A DNA stretch of 64,000 nt, taken from Nocardia brasiliensis NBRC 14402. Its GTDB lineage: Bacteria; Actinomycetota; Actinomycetes; Mycobacteriales; Mycobacteriaceae. The notes below the pieces were generated by a model, which worked only from the letters and a program-made list of their open reading frames with translations, did not search any database and was not told the DNA's origin. Below are positions 40,095-48,733 of this stretch, piece after piece (position 1 is the first letter of the stretch; each line of letters opens with the position of its first letter). The DNA lies in the NCBI RefSeq assembly GCF_000308475.2, contig NZ_BAFT02000066.1:81278-145277 (forward strand), given 5' to 3'. Both the position numbers and the translations under genes were made by a program.

Positions 40095-41243
40095 GTGAAT
40101 CCTTCTGCCGAACCGTTCCTCTACGACCGTTCGGGTCGCCGCTACGAGATCTCGAGCCCGCGCTGGCGCGGTGACGACGGCACTCCCCTGGCCGTCAGCC
40201 CCATGCCGGGTATCGCCCCTGAGCAGATCGTGACGGCTGAGCGCTCGCTGTGGCGGTATCAGGCGGTGATCCCGGTTCCGGCGCGGCATCGGATCAGCCT
40301 CGGGGAGGGTGCGACGCCGATGGTGCCGCTCGACTGGGAGGGCCGGCGGGTGCACTTCAAACTCGAATGGTTCAATCCCACTTCGAGTTTCAAGGACCGG
40401 GGAGTCGCGGTGATGATGTCGCATCTGGCCGGTCAGGGCGTCACGAAAGTCCTCGAGGACAGTTCCGGCAACGGCGGTTCCGCAGTCGCCGCCTACTGCG
40501 CGGTCGCCGGACTCGACGCCAAGATCCTCGTGCCCGAGCTGACCTCGGCCGCGAAGATACTGCAGGCCAAGGCCTATGGCGCCGAGATCGAACTCGTGGC
40601 GGGCACCCGCGACGAGGTGGCGGCCGCGGCGATCCGCCAGTCCGCGCAGCGCACCTACGCCAGCCACAACTGGCATCCGTTCTTCCTGCAGGGCACCAAG
40701 ACCGTCGCCTACGAGATGTGGGAGGACCTCGGGTTCCGCGCACCGGACAATGTCGTGCTCGTCGCCGGCGCCGGCAGCAACGTGCTCGGCTGCGATATCG
40801 CGTTCGGCGAATTGCTCGCGGCGGGGCGGATCGCACGCCTGCCGCGACTGCTGATCGGCCAGCCCGAACACTGGGCCACCATCGCCGACACCTGCAACGG
40901 TCTCGACCCGGCCGACCGTGGACCGCGCGAACCCACGATCGCCGAGGGCGCCGCCATCGCCGACCCGGTCCGGTTGCCCGAGGCAGTCGCGGCGATCCGC
41001 CGGTCCGGCGGCGCCGCCCACGCCGTTCCCGATTCGGCGATCCGGGCCGCGGTGCGCAAGCTCGCGGCACGTGGGCTCTACGCCGAACCCACCAGCTGCG
41101 TCGCCGTCGCCGCGCTGGATCACTTTCTCGCCGCAGGCCTCATCGCCGCCGACGAGACCACCGTCGTCGTGCTCACCGGCTCCGGGCTCAAATCATCGGA
41201 GCAGATGGCCCGCGTCTTCGACCGGTCACCGGCGGTCGAGTGA
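40095..41243 (+). CDS. Threonine-synthase-like PLP-dependent lyase
   Basis: 382 residues. Fold type II PLP enzyme: Schiff-base Lys in FNPTSSFKDRGVAVMMSHLA, phosphate-binding loop VLEDSSGNGGSAVAAYCAVA, and a C-terminal VVVLTGSGLKSSEQ. It is shorter than housekeeping threonine synthases and starts with a DRSGRRYEISSPRWR zinc-ribbon-like region lacking Cys. It may act as a threonine/serine dehydratase or on another amino acid. A GTG start with AGAAAGGA upstream. The cyclase-type hydrolase follows 78 bp later. Confidence 0.82.
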   Translation: MNPSAEPFLYDRSGRRYEISSPRWRGDDGTPLAVSPMPGIAPEQIVTAERSLWRYQAVIPVPARHRISLGEGATPMVPLDWEGRRVHFKLEWFNPTSSFKDRGVAVMMSHLAGQGVTKVLEDSSGNGGSAVAAYCAVAGLDAKILVPELTSAAKILQAKAYGAEIELVAGTRDEVAAAAIRQSAQRTYASHNWHPFFLQGTKTVAYEMWEDLGFRAPDNVVLVAGAGSNVLGCDIAFGELLAAGRIARLPRLLIGQPEHWATIADTCNGLDPADRGPREPTIAEGAAIADPVRLPEAVAAIRRSGGAAHAVPDSAIRAAVRKLAARGLYAEPTSCVAVAALDHFLAAGLIAADETTVVVLTGSGLKSSEQMARVFDRSPAVE

Positions 41244-41321
41244 TGTGCCGATACCCGGCTGATCCTCCGGACTGGCGGCAGAATGTCCCCTGGGGCCGGT
41301 TCTAGACGAGGAGGGCCGATC

Positions 41322-42095
41322 GTGCGCCGATTGGTGGACATCTCTGTGCCGTTGCAGGCGGGTATCGCCTCGGACCCACCCGGGCATCTGCCCGAGATCG
41401 ACTACTACACCCATGCGGATACGGCCGCGGACATGCTCAGCTTCTTTCCCGGCGCGACCCGGGCCGACCTACCCGACGGCGAGGGCTGGGCCATCGAACG
41501 GGTCCGCATCAGCACGCACAACGGCACGCATCTCGATGCGCCGTACCACTATTCGGCCACCATGGACGGCTGCGCACGCGCCATCACCATCGACGAGGTG
41601 CCGCTGGACTGGTGCCTGCAACCCGCGGTGAAACTGGACTTCCGGCATTTCGCGGACGGCTACGTCGTGACCGCCGACGATGTCGCCGCCGAATTGCGCC
41701 GCATCGGCCACCACCTGCGCCCGCTCGACATCGTCGTCGTCAACACCTCCGCCGGAACCCGCTACGGCAGTGCCGATTACGTCTCTTCGGGCTGCGGGAT
41801 GGGCCGCGACGCCACCCTCTATCTGCTGAACCAGGGCGTGCGCCTCACCGGCACCGACGCCTGGAGCTGGGATGCCCCGTTCGTGCACACCGCCGCCCGC
41901 TACGCCCGCGACCACGATCCCGCCGTCATCTGGGAGGGCCACCGCGCCGGCCGCACCATCGGCTACTGCCACTTGGAGAAGCTGCACAACCTGGAATCTT
42001 TGCCGCCCAACGGCTTCCAGATCTCCTGCTTCCCCGTCAAGATCCACGCCGCCTCCGCAGGCTGGACCCGAGCCGTAGCCATCTTCGACGACTGA
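41322..42095 (+). CDS. Cyclase-family (kynurenine-formamidase-like) metal hydrolase
   Basis: 257 residues from a GTG preceded by GAGGAGGG. The family metal motif is present: VRISTHNGTHLDAPYHYSAT (HxGTHxDxPxH). Also RLVDISVPLQAGIASDPPGH at the start and RLTGTDAWSWDAPF in the centre. Members hydrolyse N-formylkynurenine or other amides and lactones. With the PLP enzyme it could form a short amino-acid degradation unit, controlled by the GlxA protein divergent at 39991 (inference). Confidence 0.85.
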   Translation: MRRLVDISVPLQAGIASDPPGHLPEIDYYTHADTAADMLSFFPGATRADLPDGEGWAIERVRISTHNGTHLDAPYHYSATMDGCARAITIDEVPLDWCLQPAVKLDFRHFADGYVVTADDVAAELRRIGHHLRPLDIVVVNTSAGTRYGSADYVSSGCGMGRDATLYLLNQGVRLTGTDAWSWDAPFVHTAARYARDHDPAVIWEGHRAGRTIGYCHLEKLHNLESLPPNGFQISCFPVKIHAASAGWTRAVAIFDD

Positions 42096-42097
42096 CG

Positions 42098-42115
42098 GAG
42101 CGGGAGCTTCCGCTC
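42098..42115 (+). terminator. Hairpin after the cyclase-family gene
   Basis: GAGCGG and CCGCTC pair around GAGCTT, 2 bp after the stop; outer ACG and CGT bases can lengthen the stem. No T-run. Confidence 0.45.
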
Positions 42116-42176
42116 AGCCGTCGGGCAGTAATGTGAAACGTCCATCTTGCACGGCCGGACGGAGAAGCGACTACCC

Positions 42177-43658
42177 ATGGGCGACGAGCGTCAAATCCTC
42201 ACCCCCGGCGAAACCTGCTGGCAGATCGCGCGTGCCGACCGGCTGGCGTGCATCGTCGACGCGGCCGACTATTTCCGGCACGCCAAGTCCGCGATGTTGC
42301 AGGCCCGCAAGCGCATCGTGCTGATCGGCTGGGACTTCGACACCCGGATCAAGTTCGAGCCGCGCGAGCAGACCCTCGAGGGACCGAACCGGCTGGGCAA
42401 GTTCCTGTCCTGGCTGCCGAAACAGCGGCCGGATCTCGATATCTACCTGCTGAAATGGAATGTCGGCGCGTTCGCGGCGATCGGGCGCGGCATGACGCCG
42501 ATCTTCGTCGTCAACTGGCTGACCGATCGCCGGTTGCATCTGGAGATGGACGGGGCGCACCCGATCGGCTCGGCCCATCATCAGAAGATCGTGGTGATCG
42601 ACGACGCGCTCGCGTTCTGCGGCGGCATCGATATGACCGTCGATCGCTGGGACACCAGCGACCACCAGGACGACAACCACTACCGCACCGAGCCGAACGG
42701 CCACCGCTACGGACCGTGGCACGACGCGACCACCGCCGTCGACGGCGACGCGGCCAAGGCGATCGGCGATCTGGCCCGAGCTCGCTGGAAGGCGGCGACG
42801 GGCGTGCAACTGGCCCCCGTCGACGAGATCGCCGGGCAGACACCGTGGCCGGACGGACTCGAGCCGACCATGCGCTCGGTGGACGTGGGCGTCGCGCGGA
42901 CGCTGCCCGAACTCGCCGACCGCGCCGAGGTGCGCGAGATCGAGGCGCTGTATCTGGCGGCGATCGCGGGCGCGACCCGCTCGCTGTACATCGAAAGCCA
43001 GTACCTCGCGTCGCGCACCCTGGCCGAGGCGCTCGCCGCGCGGCTGCGCGAGCCGGGCGGTCCGGAGATCGTGCTGGTGCTGCCGCGGCACGCGGACGGC
43101 TGGCTCGAACAGCAGACCATGGACGGGGCGCGCCGCCGCCTACTGCACCTGTTGTGGGCAGCCGACACCGAAAACCGGTTGGGCGTCTACTACCCGGTGA
43201 CCGCGGCCGGTGCGCCGATCTACGTGCACGCCAAGGTGCTCGTGATGGACGACCGGCTGCTGCGCGTGGGCTCGTCGAACCTCAACAACCGGTCCATGGG
43301 CTTCGACACCGAATGCGATCTGGCGGTCGAGGTCACCCCCGGCACCGCGGACGGCCCGGCGCTGCGGGAAACCATCCTCGGGATCCGGCGCCAGCTGATC
43401 TGCGAACATCTCGACGCCGAGCCCGCGAAGTTCGACGCCGCCCTCGCCGAGACCTCGTCCCTGCTGCGCACCGTCGAGACGCTACGCGGCTCCGGCCGCA
43501 CCCTGGTGCGGTTCGAACCGGAAACCGTGGCGAACGAAGACAGTCCGCTCGCCGAGAACGAGTTGATGGATCCCGAGCGCACCCCACCGAGCCTGTGGGA
43601 CACCCCGGTGCTCAGCCGCAGCCTGCGCAGATTGAAGGCGGGCGCGGTGCGCTGGTAA
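42177..43658 (+). CDS. Phospholipase D-like / cardiolipin-synthase-like HKD protein
   Basis: 493 residues with two HKD motifs: HHQKIVVIDDALAFCGGIDM (about residues 133-152) and YVHAKVLVMDDRLLRVGSSN (about 350-369), followed by LNNRSMGFDTECDLAVE. Both catalytic HxKxxxxD sets are intact. No signal peptide or membrane helix. Relatives are bacterial phospholipases or transphosphatidylases acting on phospholipid head groups. Convergent with the histidine kinase, 6 bp apart. Confidence 0.87.
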   Translation: MGDERQILTPGETCWQIARADRLACIVDAADYFRHAKSAMLQARKRIVLIGWDFDTRIKFEPREQTLEGPNRLGKFLSWLPKQRPDLDIYLLKWNVGAFAAIGRGMTPIFVVNWLTDRRLHLEMDGAHPIGSAHHQKIVVIDDALAFCGGIDMTVDRWDTSDHQDDNHYRTEPNGHRYGPWHDATTAVDGDAAKAIGDLARARWKAATGVQLAPVDEIAGQTPWPDGLEPTMRSVDVGVARTLPELADRAEVREIEALYLAAIAGATRSLYIESQYLASRTLAEALAARLREPGGPEIVLVLPRHADGWLEQQTMDGARRRLLHLLWAADTENRLGVYYPVTAAGAPIYVHAKVLVMDDRLLRVGSSNLNNRSMGFDTECDLAVEVTPGTADGPALRETILGIRRQLICEHLDAEPAKFDAALAETSSLLRTVETLRGSGRTLVRFEPETVANEDSPLAENELMDPERTPPSLWDTPVLSRSLRRLKAGAVRW

Positions 43659-43664
43659 GCACCG

Positions 43665-44765
43665 CTAGACGCCGCGGTGCCCGTCGGGGCCGGTGACAGG
43701 GAGCCGCACCGTCACGATCAGCCCGCCGTCGAGACGTGGTGTGAGGGTGAGGGTTCCGTGGTGGGCCTGGGTGATGCTGTGGACGATGGCCAGGCCGAGC
43801 CCGACACCGGAGTGATGCGTGCGCACGCGTTGGGTGCCGCGTTGAAAAGGCTCGGTCAGCGTGGAAACCATGTGCGGGCTGAGCTTTTCACCCGTGTTCT
43901 CGACGGCGAGCACCACCGCGCCGGGCTGCGCGTACGTGGTGATCCATGCGACGCCGTGGTCGGGCAGGTTGTGCACGATGGCGTTGTGCACGAGGTTCGT
44001 CGTCAGCTGCAGCAGCAGCGCGTGCGATCCGAGGACGGGGGTCACCTCGCCCGAGGTCTCCAGCGTGACACCGTGCTGTTCGGCAAGGGCGAGCAGCGTT
44101 TCGGCGGCTTCCTCGGCGAGCAGCGACAGATCGACGTGTTCGCGCGTGAACGACCGTCGGTCCGCGCGGCTGAGCAGCAGCAGGGCTTCGGTGAGGTCGA
44201 TGGCTCGGGCGTTGACGGTGTGCAGGCGATCGACCAGTTCGCCGGTGTCGCGGCCGCGGTCGGTGCGGGCCACGTCGAGCAGCGTCTGCGTGATCGCGAG
44301 CGGGGTGCGTAGTTCGTGTGAGGCGTTCGCGGCGAACCGCTGCTGTTCGGCGACGTGCGCTTCCAGCCGGGCCAGCATCGTGTCGAAAGCGTCAGCGAGT
44401 TCCCGGAATTCGTCCTGGCGGCCCGGCAGCCGGATCCGGTGCGACAGCGACGCGTCGGCGGCCAGCCGCACGGCATCGGTGATGCGGGTCAAGGGGGCGA
44501 GCATCCGTCCGGCGAGCAGCCAACCGCCCGCGAGGCCGAACACCAGCAGAAAGCCGAGCACGGCGACCACGAACGGCGCGAAGGCACGGACGAGGACCGA
44601 CCGGTTGATCCAGAAGCTGCCGTCGGTGTCGATCCAGCCGGCGGGCATGAAATACAAGTAGAAGATCAGCAGGGCCGTGAGCAGCAGCACGCCGGTGAGC
44701 ATGAGGAAACCGGCGTAGCTGAGGGTGAGTTTGAGACGAACGCTCAAACCCGGCTCTCTACCCAC
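43665..44765 (-). CDS. Membrane sensor histidine kinase (VanS-like)
   Basis: 366 residues. Two transmembrane helices (LTLSYAGFLMLTGVLLLTAL and VAVLGFLLVFGLAGGWLLAG) flank a short external loop with FYLYFMPAGWIDTDGSFWIN. Then HAMP, the H-box ANASHELRTPLAITQTLLDV, N-box LTTNLVHNAIVHNLPDHG, and G-box HSGVGLGLAIVHSITQAHHG. The short sensor loop resembles VanS-type kinases that read membrane-proximal ligands. Start overlaps the response regulator stop by 8 bp. Confidence 0.9.
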   Translation of the reverse strand: MGREPGLSVRLKLTLSYAGFLMLTGVLLLTALLIFYLYFMPAGWIDTDGSFWINRSVLVRAFAPFVVAVLGFLLVFGLAGGWLLAGRMLAPLTRITDAVRLAADASLSHRIRLPGRQDEFRELADAFDTMLARLEAHVAEQQRFAANASHELRTPLAITQTLLDVARTDRGRDTGELVDRLHTVNARAIDLTEALLLLSRADRRSFTREHVDLSLLAEEAAETLLALAEQHGVTLETSGEVTPVLGSHALLLQLTTNLVHNAIVHNLPDHGVAWITTYAQPGAVVLAVENTGEKLSPHMVSTLTEPFQRGTQRVRTHHSGVGLGLAIVHSITQAHHGTLTLTPRLDGGLIVTVRLPVTGPDGHRGV

Positions 44766-45441
44766 GCTCCCCGCCCTCCGCGCCCGGGCCGATGCGATAG
44801 CCGACGCCGGGCACCGTCGCGATGAGCCACGGCTCGCCGAGGCGTTTACGCAGCGCCGAGACGGTGATGCGGACGGCGTTGGTGAACGGGTCGGCGTTCT
44901 CGTCCCAGGCCCGTTCCAGCAGTTCTTCGGCGCTGACGACCCCGCCTTCGGCGGCGACCAGCACCTCGAGCACCGCGAACTGTTTCCTGGTCAGCGCGAC
45001 GTAGTGGCCGTCACGGTAGACCTCTCGCCGGAACGGGTCCAACCGCAGCCCCGCGATCTCCCGCACGGGCGGCCTGCTGTGCGCGCGCCGCCGGTCCAAG
45101 GCGCGCAGCCGCAGCACGAGCTCCTGGAGCGCGAACGGCTTGGTCAGGTAGTCGTCGGCGCCGAGGCCGAATCCGCTCGCCTTGTCGTCGAGCCGGTCCG
45201 CGGCGGTAAGCATCAGGATGGGCATACCGGTGCCCGATGCGACGATGCGTTTCGCGATCTCGTCCCCCGAGGGACCCGGGATGTCCCGGTCGAGCACGGC
45301 GATGTCGTAAGCGTTGATGCTCAGCAACTCCAGCGCGGTGTCACCGTCGCCGGCGATATCGGCGGCGATCGCCGCCAAGCGCAGGCCGTCGCGGATGGCT
45401 TCGGCCAAATAGGGTTCGTCCTCGACGATCAATACACGCAT
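44758..45441 (-). CDS. OmpR/VanR-family response regulator
   Basis: 227 residues. Receiver: MRVLIVEDEPYLAEAIRDGL, phosphoacceptor Asp in AYDIAVLDRDIPGPSGDE, Thr in MPILMLTAADRLDDK, Lys in YLTKPFALQEL. The winged HTH is VYRDGHYVALTRKQFAVLEV to LIATVPGVGYRIG. Encoded just before its kinase partner, and divergent from the VanY-type peptidase 89 bp away, its probable target. The ATG at 45441 is the family start. Confidence 0.9.
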   Translation of the reverse strand: MRVLIVEDEPYLAEAIRDGLRLAAIAADIAGDGDTALELLSINAYDIAVLDRDIPGPSGDEIAKRIVASGTGMPILMLTAADRLDDKASGFGLGADDYLTKPFALQELVLRLRALDRRRAHSRPPVREIAGLRLDPFRREVYRDGHYVALTRKQFAVLEVLVAAEGGVVSAEELLERAWDENADPFTNAVRITVSALRKRLGEPWLIATVPGVGYRIGPGAEGGERG

Positions 45442-45530
45442 AGACTCTCGATTCTGCCAACCGGGACATATCGCGGGCATATCGAAAACCACATACGCGC
45501 CGGCAACACCGCGCTGCCTTCACTGAAGGC

Positions 45531-46130
45531 ATGAAACACCATCGATCAGCCCGGCGGACCCGATCGCGGGTTCTCGTCGCGCTCCTGCTCGTCGGCGCGC
45601 CCATCGCGGGCGTCGCCGTATACCACTCGCTGGCGCCGTTGACCTTCTCGGCCGCTCGGTCCCTCGGTGACCACTACGGCCCGCACCGGTCGGCGCCCTC
45701 GCCCGGCGCGACGGTCTTCGACGACCGAGCGCCATCGGTCGCCAATCTCGACCCCGATCTGCTCGATGCCCTGCGCCGGGCTGCCGGCGACGCCGCGGCG
45801 GACGGCATCGAGTTCGTCGTCAACAGCGGCTGGCGCTCGGCGCAGGACCAGCAGCAGCTGCTCCGGGAAGCGGTCTCGAAATACGGCTCCGCGCAGGAAG
45901 CCGCCCGCTGGGTGGCCACTCCCGACACGTCCGCGCACGTCTCGGGCGACGCGGTGGACATCGGGCCCACCGACAGCGCGGCGTGGCTGGCGCGGCACGG
46001 CGCCGCCTACGGGCTGTGCCAGATCTACGACAACGAACCCTGGCACTACGAACTGCGCCCCGACGCCGTCGAATACGGTTGTCCGGCAACGTATGCCGAC
46101 CCCACCGAGGACCCGCGGATGCAGCGCTGA
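45531..46130 (+). CDS. D-alanyl-D-alanine carboxypeptidase, VanY type (M15)
   Basis: 199 residues. An N-terminal membrane anchor (RVLVALLLVGAPIAGVAVYH). Zinc-site motifs: SAHVSGDAVDIGPTD (SxHxxGxAxD) and DNEPWHYELRPDA (ExxH), with FVVNSGWRSAQDQQQLLREA before them. It would trim the terminal D-Ala from peptidoglycan pentapeptides outside the membrane. Divergent from a VanR/VanS-like pair. Known VanY proteins give low-level glycopeptide tolerance; here it may only remodel the wall. Confidence 0.87.
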   Translation: MKHHRSARRTRSRVLVALLLVGAPIAGVAVYHSLAPLTFSAARSLGDHYGPHRSAPSPGATVFDDRAPSVANLDPDLLDALRRAAGDAAADGIEFVVNSGWRSAQDQQQLLREAVSKYGSAQEAARWVATPDTSAHVSGDAVDIGPTDSAAWLARHGAAYGLCQIYDNEPWHYELRPDAVEYGCPATYADPTEDPRMQR

Positions 46131-46264
46131 TCGGCTTTTGGCACCGCATGCACGATTCCGATCTGCACCGTGTACGCACCGAGCGACTTCGGCTTGCGCT
46201 GCGGCGGATTGCCGGGGTGCGCCGCGGGCAACGGTGAAGAGTGACCTGTAGCTGCCGGACAGGT

Positions 46265-46999
46265 TCACAGCACTACGACAGAGCGCAGCACCTCCTCGTT
46301 GCGCAGTTTCTGGAACGCCGCTTCCACCTGGTCGAGCGGGATGGTCTCGGTGACGAAGGCGTCCAGATCGAGGTGGCCCTGCCGATACAGGGCGACCAGG
46401 AAGGGGAAGTCGCGGGAGGGTAGGCAGTTGCCGTACCAGACGGATTTGAGTGCTCCACCGCCGACCCGCAGGTCGAGCAGCGGGATGTCGAGCACGATAT
46501 CGGGTGTGGGCACACCGAGCAGTACGACTGTTCCCGCGGTATCGCGGCTGTAGAACGCCTGTTTCCAGGTGTCGAGCCGTCCGATCGCGTCGATCACCAC
46601 GTCCGCGCCGTGGCCGCCGGTGAGTTCGCGGATGCGGGCCACCGGTTCGGCGGTGCGTGCGTCGACGGTGTGGGTGGCCCCGAATTTCCGTGCCCAGCCG
46701 AGCCTGCGCCGGTCGGTATCGACCGCGATGATCTGTTCGGCCCCGGCGATGCGGGCCCCGGCGACCGCGGCGCTGCCGACCCCGGCACAACCGATGACCG
46801 CTACGGTGTCACCCCGATCGACCGCCCCGGTCCACAGCGCGGCACCCACGTCCCGGTAATTCGCATCGGTATGGCACACCCCGCAAGCCTGAACCCGGAC
46901 CACCGCCTCACCGGGTCCAGGGTCCGGAATCACGATCTCGGCCACCTCGACCGCGGCCCCCACCGACCTCGCGACCACGCCGAGAACGGTCTGCACCAT
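46265..46999 (-). CDS. Zinc-type alcohol dehydrogenase with a large in-frame internal deletion
   Basis: 244 residues; mycothiol- or zinc-dependent relatives are about 360. The N-terminus has VRVQACGVCHTDANYRDV, then directly GAALWTGAVDRGDTVAVIGC, AGVGSAAVAGARIAGAEQII and the C-terminal VGGGALKSVWYGNCLPSRDF. The 110-120 residues normally in between (GHExxG, structural zinc cysteines, most of the catalytic domain) are missing. The cofactor domain is complete. Catalysis as an alcohol dehydrogenase is improbable. Frame retention suggests a clean deletion or an assembly gap near 46850. Confidence 0.75.
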   Translation of the reverse strand: MVQTVLGVVARSVGAAVEVAEIVIPDPGPGEAVVRVQACGVCHTDANYRDVGAALWTGAVDRGDTVAVIGCAGVGSAAVAGARIAGAEQIIAVDTDRRRLGWARKFGATHTVDARTAEPVARIRELTGGHGADVVIDAIGRLDTWKQAFYSRDTAGTVVLLGVPTPDIVLDIPLLDLRVGGGALKSVWYGNCLPSRDFPFLVALYRQGHLDLDAFVTETIPLDQVEAAFQKLRNEEVLRSVVVL

Positions 47000-47131
47000 G
47001 ACACTGCCTCCTCCGACTGAGCCGAGTTCTCGCAGTTCACCGCCAGTGACGCTCTCGACGGAAGCTACCGTGCCACGGCACGCCGGGCGCGCAACGCGGC
47101 GGGTTTCGACTTTGGCGTGCCGCGAGTCCGT

Positions 47132-47578
47132 TCAGAGGGGGCGGAAAGCGTGATCGGCGTCGGGGTCCGTGGCGGCGGTGATGATTTCGGTGAGCACGGC
47201 CCGGACGGTGGCGATGTGTTCCGGGCCGACCCGGGCGGCCAGTCGGCGCTCGTAGTCGGCGTGGAACTCGCGCACCTTGCCCAGGATGTCGCGGCCGCGC
47301 TCGGACAGGTGCAGGGTCTTGGCGCGTTTGTCCGCCGGGTCCGGTCGGCGCTCGACGTACCCGTGCCGGACCATCTCATCGACCACCTTCGCCGCGCCCT
47401 GCGCGGTGATACCCAGCTGCCCTGCCAATTGGCTTGCGGTGAGCGGGCTTTCGGCCAGGGCGCGGAGCACGTAACCGTAGGAGGCACCGGTCAGGTGGTA
47501 GCCGAATGTGGCGAGATGGGCGTGCAACTCCCGCACGAACCCTTGATAGGCCTGTCCGAGCATGATCCCGAAATCCAT
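47132..47578 (-). CDS. MarR-family regulator
   Basis: 148 residues. HTH SQLAGQLGITAQGAAKVVDE and wing YVERRPDPADKRAKTLHLSE are standard MarR; GYHLTGASYGYVLRALAESP is the lead helix region. It is divergent from two cupin genes across the perfect palindrome at 47603-47620, which it probably binds. The ATG at 47578 is preceded by GGGAGCGTCAAGG. Confidence 0.87.
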   Translation of the reverse strand: MDFGIMLGQAYQGFVRELHAHLATFGYHLTGASYGYVLRALAESPLTASQLAGQLGITAQGAAKVVDEMVRHGYVERRPDPADKRAKTLHLSERGRDILGKVREFHADYERRLAARVGPEHIATVRAVLTEIITAATDPDADHAFRPL

Positions 47579-47602
47579 CCTTGACGCTCCCGCCGCCGAT
47601 AT

Positions 47603-47620
47603 GTTCAACTCTAGTTGAAC
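47603..47620. promoter_or_regulatory. MarR operator before the tandem cupin genes
   Basis: GTTCAAC-TCTA-GTTGAAC, perfect 7+7 bp palindrome, followed by a further half-site TTAGTTGAA 4 bp on. It lies between the divergent MarR (47578) and cupin (47649) starts. Confidence 0.8.
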
Positions 47621-47648
47621 ACCTTAGTTGAAGATCCGGAGCTACACC

Positions 47649-48023
47649 ATGCCAGTCATCGAATCCGCCGCCGCACCCACCTTCGAAGCCCCCTTCATGA
47701 CCGCCGTCGGCTTGGCCGCGCCGAGCCGGGGATCCACCGAGAACAGCGTGTGGCGCTTCGTCCTGCAGCCGGGCAATCCCGGCCACGCCCACAGTGTGTC
47801 GCGCGAAGAGATCTTCGTCGCGCTGTCCGGACAGGCCAGCGTCACGATCGACGGTGCGACGCGCGAACTCCACGCGGGCGACGCGTTGATCGTCCCGGCG
47901 CACACCGTATTCAGCATCTCGGTCCCCGGCAACGAACCGTTCGAGGCCGTCGCGATCCTGCCTGTCGGCGCGTACGCGCAAGCACCCGGCGGCGCTCCGA
48001 TCAGCCCGCCGTGGGCCCAATAG
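47649..48023 (+). CDS. Cupin-domain protein (first of tandem pair)
   Basis: 124 residues; single conserved beta-barrel: GHAHSVSREEIFVALSGQAS (metal-ligand His and Glu), ATRELHAGDALIVPAHTVFS (second cupin box with His). Paralogue of the next gene (shared VGLAAPSRG(S/A)TEN and PPWA ends). Such small cupins bind metal and may isomerise or dioxygenate small molecules, or just sense them. GGAG precedes the ATG. Confidence 0.85.
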   Translation: MPVIESAAAPTFEAPFMTAVGLAAPSRGSTENSVWRFVLQPGNPGHAHSVSREEIFVALSGQASVTIDGATRELHAGDALIVPAHTVFSISVPGNEPFEAVAILPVGAYAQAPGGAPISPPWAQ

Positions 48024-48055
48024 TCCAATCCAGCAAAATATTTCACAGGAGCGAT

Positions 48056-48430
48056 ATGCCTATCATCACCGCCGCCGAAGCCCCGCGCTTCGAGAACGAG
48101 CACGCGAGCTTCATCGGCCTGGCCGCGCCCAGCCGCGGTGCCACCGAGAACTGCGCCTGGCGGCTCACCCTCAAACCGGGTACGGCCGCCCCGCCGCACG
48201 CCCTCGACCGCGAGGAGATCTTCGTTGCCGTTTCCGGCTCGATGAACGTCACCATCGACGGTGAAACGCACACCGTCGCAGCCGGAGACGCCCTCATCGT
48301 GCCCGCACACCAGCAGTTCGCCATGGCCAACCCGCACGCCGAACCATTCGAAGCCGTCGTGGTGCTTCCGGTCGGCGGGCAGGGACTCATCCCCGGGCAA
48401 CCGCCGATCACCGCCCCCTGGGCACGCTGA
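48056..48430 (+). CDS. Cupin-domain protein (second of tandem pair)
   Basis: 124 residues, exactly the same length as its neighbour. FIGLAAPSRGATENCAWRLT, PHALDREEIFVAVSGSMNVT and THTVAAGDALIVPAHQQFAM align throughout with the first cupin, so this is a tandem duplication followed by divergence. The His in PPHALDREE and PAHQQ keep the metal site. It starts 32 bp after the first gene with AGGAGCG upstream. Confidence 0.85.
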   Translation: MPIITAAEAPRFENEHASFIGLAAPSRGATENCAWRLTLKPGTAAPPHALDREEIFVAVSGSMNVTIDGETHTVAAGDALIVPAHQQFAMANPHAEPFEAVVVLPVGGQGLIPGQPPITAPWAR

Positions 48431-48459
48431 TCGACAGCGCCGCAAGCATTTCCGTGCCG

Positions 48460-48577
48460 ACGCTCGAGAATGCAGTGTCTGACGCGGGCTGCGGCCGTAA
48501 GAGGTGCGGTATTCGCCCGCGAATCGGCCCGGATCCACGTCGGTGATGTGAAGCTCACTGAAACACACGCCCACTGC
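48460..48577 (-). pseudogene. C-terminal fossil of an AraC-family regulator
   Basis: The reverse strand reads ITDVDPGRFAGEYRTSYGRS then PRQTL. This matches the end of AraC HTH domains (GF.DPxRFAxxYRxxYGxSPxxTL). There is no frame for the rest: the upstream sequence shifts out and no stop closes the fragment before it enters the cupin gene antisense. I read it as a decayed gene; chance similarity is possible. The remainder of the 48431-48733 gap holds nothing else recognisable. Confidence 0.4.
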
Positions 48578-48733
48578 ATCTCTTCGATGCTGTCGAAAAG
48601 CGGCTCGGCACCTCGGTACTCACGCACAAATGATGCTTGTGGGCCTACCAAAAATGCCTGTTTTCCCGTTGCGCGTATTCGCCATAGCGTTGCTGGGGTC
48701 GACTGACGAGTACGAGCAGATCGGAGCTCCAAC

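Noticed and set aside
43665..46130. Full vancomycin-resistance cluster
   Set aside because: Only regulator, kinase and VanY-type peptidase are present; no vanH, vanA or vanX homologue in the window.
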